From an uncultured Spirochaetaceae bacterium (GTDB lineage Bacteria > Spirochaetota > Spirochaetia > Treponematales > Treponemataceae), in assembly GCA_902797925.1 (NCBI GenBank), contig CADBUT010000298.1:1-9295 (forward strand): a stretch of DNA of 9,295 bases, given 5' to 3'. Numbering within the stretch: the stretch's first letter is position 1; the number at the start of each line of letters is the position of its first letter. A model generated the notes under the pieces. It did no database searches, was not told where the DNA came from, and saw only the letters and a program-made list of their open reading frames with translations. The position numbers were made by a program, and so were the translations under genes. Shown one piece after another: positions 7,649-9,295 of this stretch.

Positions 7649-7677
7649 ATTATAACTGAAAAACTTGTATAATTCAA
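7649..7677 (-). promoter_or_regulatory. Sigma-70 promoter of the DUF4143 ATPase gene
   Basis: Read on the minus strand, TTGAAT (7677-7672) is followed after exactly 17 bases by a perfect TATAAT (7654-7649). The ATG at 7641 lies seven bases past the -10, about where transcription should begin, and no Shine-Dalgarno exists, so the mRNA may be leaderless. The spacer contains one copy of a 12-base motif and the -35 lies in a hairpin arm, which suggests repression at this promoter. Confidence 0.7.
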
Positions 7678-7713
7678 GAAGTTTTTCGGTTTTAGACTGA
7701 AAAACTTCTTGAA
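7655..7713. repeat. Triple-motif array and 18-bp inverted repeat over the ATPase promoter
   Basis: ACTGAAAAACTT occurs at 7655-7666 and again at 7696-7707, with a one-base variant inverted between them at 7679-7690 (reading ACCGAAAAACTT on the minus strand). The second and third copies extend into a hairpin: arm 7673-7690 pairs with 7696-7713 through 18 positions, one of them a G-T wobble, around the loop TTTAG. The first copy can also pair with the inverted one (9 bp, 12-base loop), so the two foldings exclude each other. No T-run follows on either strand, so a terminator is unlikely; an operator is the better guess. Confidence 0.75.
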
Positions 7714-7760
7714 CGGCGCAAATTGTGCTGTGCGCTTGTCCGCCTACGCTGCGCTGCTTC

Positions 7761-7790
7761 TTGTATTTGACTGCGCTGAAATGGTATAAC
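7761..7790 (+). promoter_or_regulatory. Candidate promoter of the O-methyltransferase gene
   Basis: TGG followed by TATAAC (7782-7790) is an extended -10 element. A weak TTGTAT -35 lies at 7761-7766, 18 bases upstream. The ATG at 7797 is six bases past the -10, so the transcript would start at or next to the start codon. No Shine-Dalgarno is visible. Confidence 0.5.
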
Positions 7791-7796
7791 TAAGCC

Positions 7797-8381
7797 ATGC
7801 AGACGTTAGCGCCGTTAAAAGAATATGCCAAAGAACATGATGTGCCTATTATGAAAGACGAAGGCATTGAGTTTATCTGCAAATATATAGAAGAGCACAA
7901 AATAAAGCATATTCTCGAAATCGGTTCTGCAATCGGCTACTCGGCGATAAAATTTGCAGGCGCGGCGGCTGATGTCTATGTAACGACAGTCGAAATCGAT
8001 GAGGAGCGTTACCTTCAGGCTGTGCAGAACATAAAAGAGCGCGGCCTTGAAAGCCGCATTTCAATTTATCTTGCCGATGCGCTGCTTTTTGAGACAGACA
8101 GGCAGTTTGATTTGATTTTCATTGATGCCGCAAAAGCTCAGTACATAAAGTTTTTCGAAAAATTCAAGCACAATCTTTCGCCGCGCGGCGTAATCGTGAG
8201 CGACAATCTTTCGTTTCACGGCATGGTAGAAGACCCGCATTTGCAATGCAACCGCAACACGGTTATGCTCGTAAAGAAAATCAGAAAATATGTAGCTTTT
8301 CTTAAAAGCAACGAAGAATTCGAAACAGAATTTGTAAAATGCGGTGACGGAATTTCTATAAGCAAGCGGCGCAACGGCTGA
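7797..8381 (+). CDS. SAM-dependent O-methyltransferase, family 3 (TrmR/YrrM-like)
   Basis: This 194-residue class I methyltransferase carries the SAM-binding loop LEIGSAIGYSAI (40-51), the ribose-binding acid E66 in TVEID, and the cation-binding set of the catechol O-methyltransferase-like family: D110 in FIDAAKAQY, plus D136 and N137 in VSDNL. Its closest well-studied relative by motif is Bacillus YrrM (TrmR), which methylates 5-hydroxyuridine at the tRNA wobble position. Related proteins methylate catechols or caffeoyl-CoA, so the substrate is inferred and no symbol is given. It is a little shorter than YrrM (about 217 residues), with a short N-terminus before the SAM loop. It is transcribed alone, 119 bases after the usual U32-peptidase partners would be expected to be absent: no such gene is in view. 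Soluble; no membrane segment or signal peptide. Confidence 0.92.
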   Translation: MQTLAPLKEYAKEHDVPIMKDEGIEFICKYIEEHKIKHILEIGSAIGYSAIKFAGAAADVYVTTVEIDEERYLQAVQNIKERGLESRISIYLADALLFETDRQFDLIFIDAAKAQYIKFFEKFKHNLSPRGVIVSDNLSFHGMVEDPHLQCNRNTVMLVKKIRKYVAFLKSNEEFETEFVKCGDGISISKRRNG

Positions 8382-8487
8382 ATGTTGCGTTTATGCGCGC
8401 AGCTGCACCGTCATGTGCACCATTCATAATCATGCTGTTGCCTCTCCACAAAAACGCGCCGCGTTTCAGTTTTTCAGTTTCAGACAT
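8356..8487 (-). CDS. Doubtful 43-residue small ORF
   Basis: From the ATG at 8487 a minus-strand frame runs for 43 residues to TAG, starting MSETEKLKRGAFLWRG and ending CAACL. It overlaps the last 26 bases of the methyltransferase. An AGAAG lies 9 bases before the ATG, but there is no convincing promoter. A plus-strand frame of 33 residues (8393-8494) is open across the same bases, so the openness may be chance. It matches nothing I recognise and could be a decayed repeat or gene remnant. Confidence 0.15.
   Translation of the reverse strand: MSETEKLKRGAFLWRGNSMIMNGAHDGAAARINATFSRCAACL
8370..8393 (+). terminator. Weak hairpin at the end of the methyltransferase gene
   Basis: CGCAAC (8370-8375) pairs with GTTGCG (8384-8389) around an 8-base loop that contains the stop codon, followed by TTTA. 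The stem is short and the T-run minimal, so it is at best a weak intrinsic terminator. Confidence 0.25.
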
Positions 8488-8545
8488 GTTTTAAACTTCT
8501 GCTTTATTGTAAATTGCTTTGAGATATGATTTACTTCTATATATT

Positions 8546-9295
8546 ATGGAACAGAAGTTAAAATTAGACATTTTCAGATTCGTAAAACCTGTATTGCCTT
8601 TCTATATTCTCGTGATTTTTATAAACATTGTGTTTGTCGGGCTTGATATGCTCTCGCCGCAGATTTCTATGCATATTGTTGACGACGTGCTTATCGGGAA
8701 AGACATGACACATTTGGAAGCCTTTCTTTTTGCGCTGCTCGGAATCGGCATTTTGCGCGCGCTGCTGGGCTATACAAGAGAATTCTGCTGCGACTGGGCA
8801 GGCAGCCAGGTCGGCATGAATGTGCGCAAGGATTTTTTCACCAAGATTCAGACGCTTTCTGCAAATTTCTTTGACAAGATGAATTCTGGCGAGCTTATGT
8901 CGCGCCTTTTTGACGACGGCTCTAACATCTGGGGGCTTTTCACCTACATCGGAATGCTTTTGAGCGAGGTAATTGTTCATGTAAGCTTCATCATGTTCTG
9001 CATGTTTAGAATGAACTGGAGGCTTGCGCTCATTCCGGCTGTATCTATGCTGATTTGTGCGGCTATCGCGCTTACAATGGAAAAGCATCTCGGCCCGGTG
9101 TTTGAGGAAATCGGGCAGGAGACGCAGGTTTTGAACAACACGGCGCAGGAAAACCTGAATGCCGTGCGCACCGTAAAGTCTTTCGTCCGCGAAAAGTTTG
9201 AAATCGAAAAATTCAGCGAGCACAACAAGAAGTATTATTCGCTCAACTACAGAATTTCGAGAATCTTTGTACGCTACCACCCGCTGCTTCAGATG
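8546..9295 (+). CDS. ABC exporter half-transporter, N-terminal transmembrane part (runs off the window)
   Basis: An open frame from the ATG at 8546 continues to the window edge with 250 codons and no stop. It encodes the transmembrane domain of a type IV (MdlB/MsbA-like) ABC exporter: hydrophobic segments at about 17-37, 58-76, 130-154 and 159-178. The conserved FFDKMNSGELMSRL lies at 108-121 and the cytoplasmic coupling region VKSFVREKFEIEKF at 210-223. The ATPase domain with its Walker motifs should lie beyond 9295. Family members pump lipids, drugs or peptides out as dimers; the substrate cannot be told here. A TATGAT at 8525-8530 may be its -10, with no good -35. No Shine-Dalgarno is seen. 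A second half-transporter gene may follow, as is common for such pairs. Confidence 0.93.
   Translation, partial: MEQKLKLDIFRFVKPVLPFYILVIFINIVFVGLDMLSPQISMHIVDDVLIGKDMTHLEAFLFALLGIGILRALLGYTREFCCDWAGSQVGMNVRKDFFTKIQTLSANFFDKMNSGELMSRLFDDGSNIWGLFTYIGMLLSEVIVHVSFIMFCMFRMNWRLALIPAVSMLICAAIALTMEKHLGPVFEEIGQETQVLNNTAQENLNAVRTVKSFVREKFEIEKFSEHNKKYYSLNYRISRIFVRYHPLLQM

Noticed and set aside
7716..7735. GCGCA/TGCGC inverted repeat in the spacer before the methyltransferase
   Set aside because: Only five base pairs with a 10-base loop and no T-run; expected by chance in this GCGC-rich stretch.
8452..8466. AAACGC-GCC-GCGTTT hairpin as a minus-strand terminator
   Set aside because: The stem is six pairs with a 3-base loop, and no confident minus-strand gene lies upstream of it.
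8564..9280. 238-codon open frame on the minus strand
   Set aside because: It lies antisense to the ABC transporter frame, whose transmembrane and coupling motifs are clear; the minus product has no recognisable motif and is His/Arg/Lys-rich as shadows often are.

Overview
The window carries five confident protein genes and reads as ordinary chromosome. A sixth, broken fragment may end at the left edge. Gene content and style suggest a spirochaete of the Treponema type. The pointers are an exported LamG/FN3 protein coupled to a very long TPR protein, mid-range base composition, weak ribosome binding sites, and REP-like palindromes near a gene end. This assignment is inference from style, not from a marker gene.

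Layout: 1-147 holds a possible gene end and a two-palindrome intergenic repeat. 148-2076 (minus) is uvrC, the nucleotide-excision-repair nuclease. A 62-base divergent spacer contains a plus-strand promoter candidate and a 12-base-arm hairpin. It leads into a two-gene plus-strand operon: an exported LamG plus fibronectin-III protein (2139-3629), then, through an ATGA overlap, an 898-residue protein (3626-6322). That protein has thirteen gap-free 34-residue TPRs, an acidic spacer, a proline-rich segment and a helical C-terminal domain. A rho-independent terminator (6369-6398) separates this operon from the convergent minus-strand gene 6403-7641, an AAA_14/DUF4143 ATPase. Its promoter region (7649-7713) is built from three copies of a 12-base motif, two direct and one inverted, which also form an 18-base-pair hairpin. 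Next come a plus-strand SAM-dependent O-methyltransferase resembling the tRNA methyltransferase TrmR/YrrM (7797-8381) and the first 250 residues of an ABC exporter half-transporter (8546 to the right edge).

How the genes fit together: the only clear functional unit is the LamG/FN3-TPR operon, plausibly an envelope protein with a cytoplasmic scaffold partner. uvrC, the methyltransferase and the ABC transporter look like independent housekeeping genes. The DUF4143 ATPase is more AT-rich than its neighbours where sampled and could be a transferred orphan. The ATPase and the methyltransferase have -10-like hexamers 6-7 bases before the ATG and no Shine-Dalgarno sequence, which suggests leaderless mRNAs. 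The strongest Shine-Dalgarno is at the internal operon gene. I see no CRISPR array, tRNA, rRNA, insertion sequence or defence locus. The most unusual structure is the motif array over the ATPase promoter, and the most likely under-described biology is the LamG/FN3-TPR pair.
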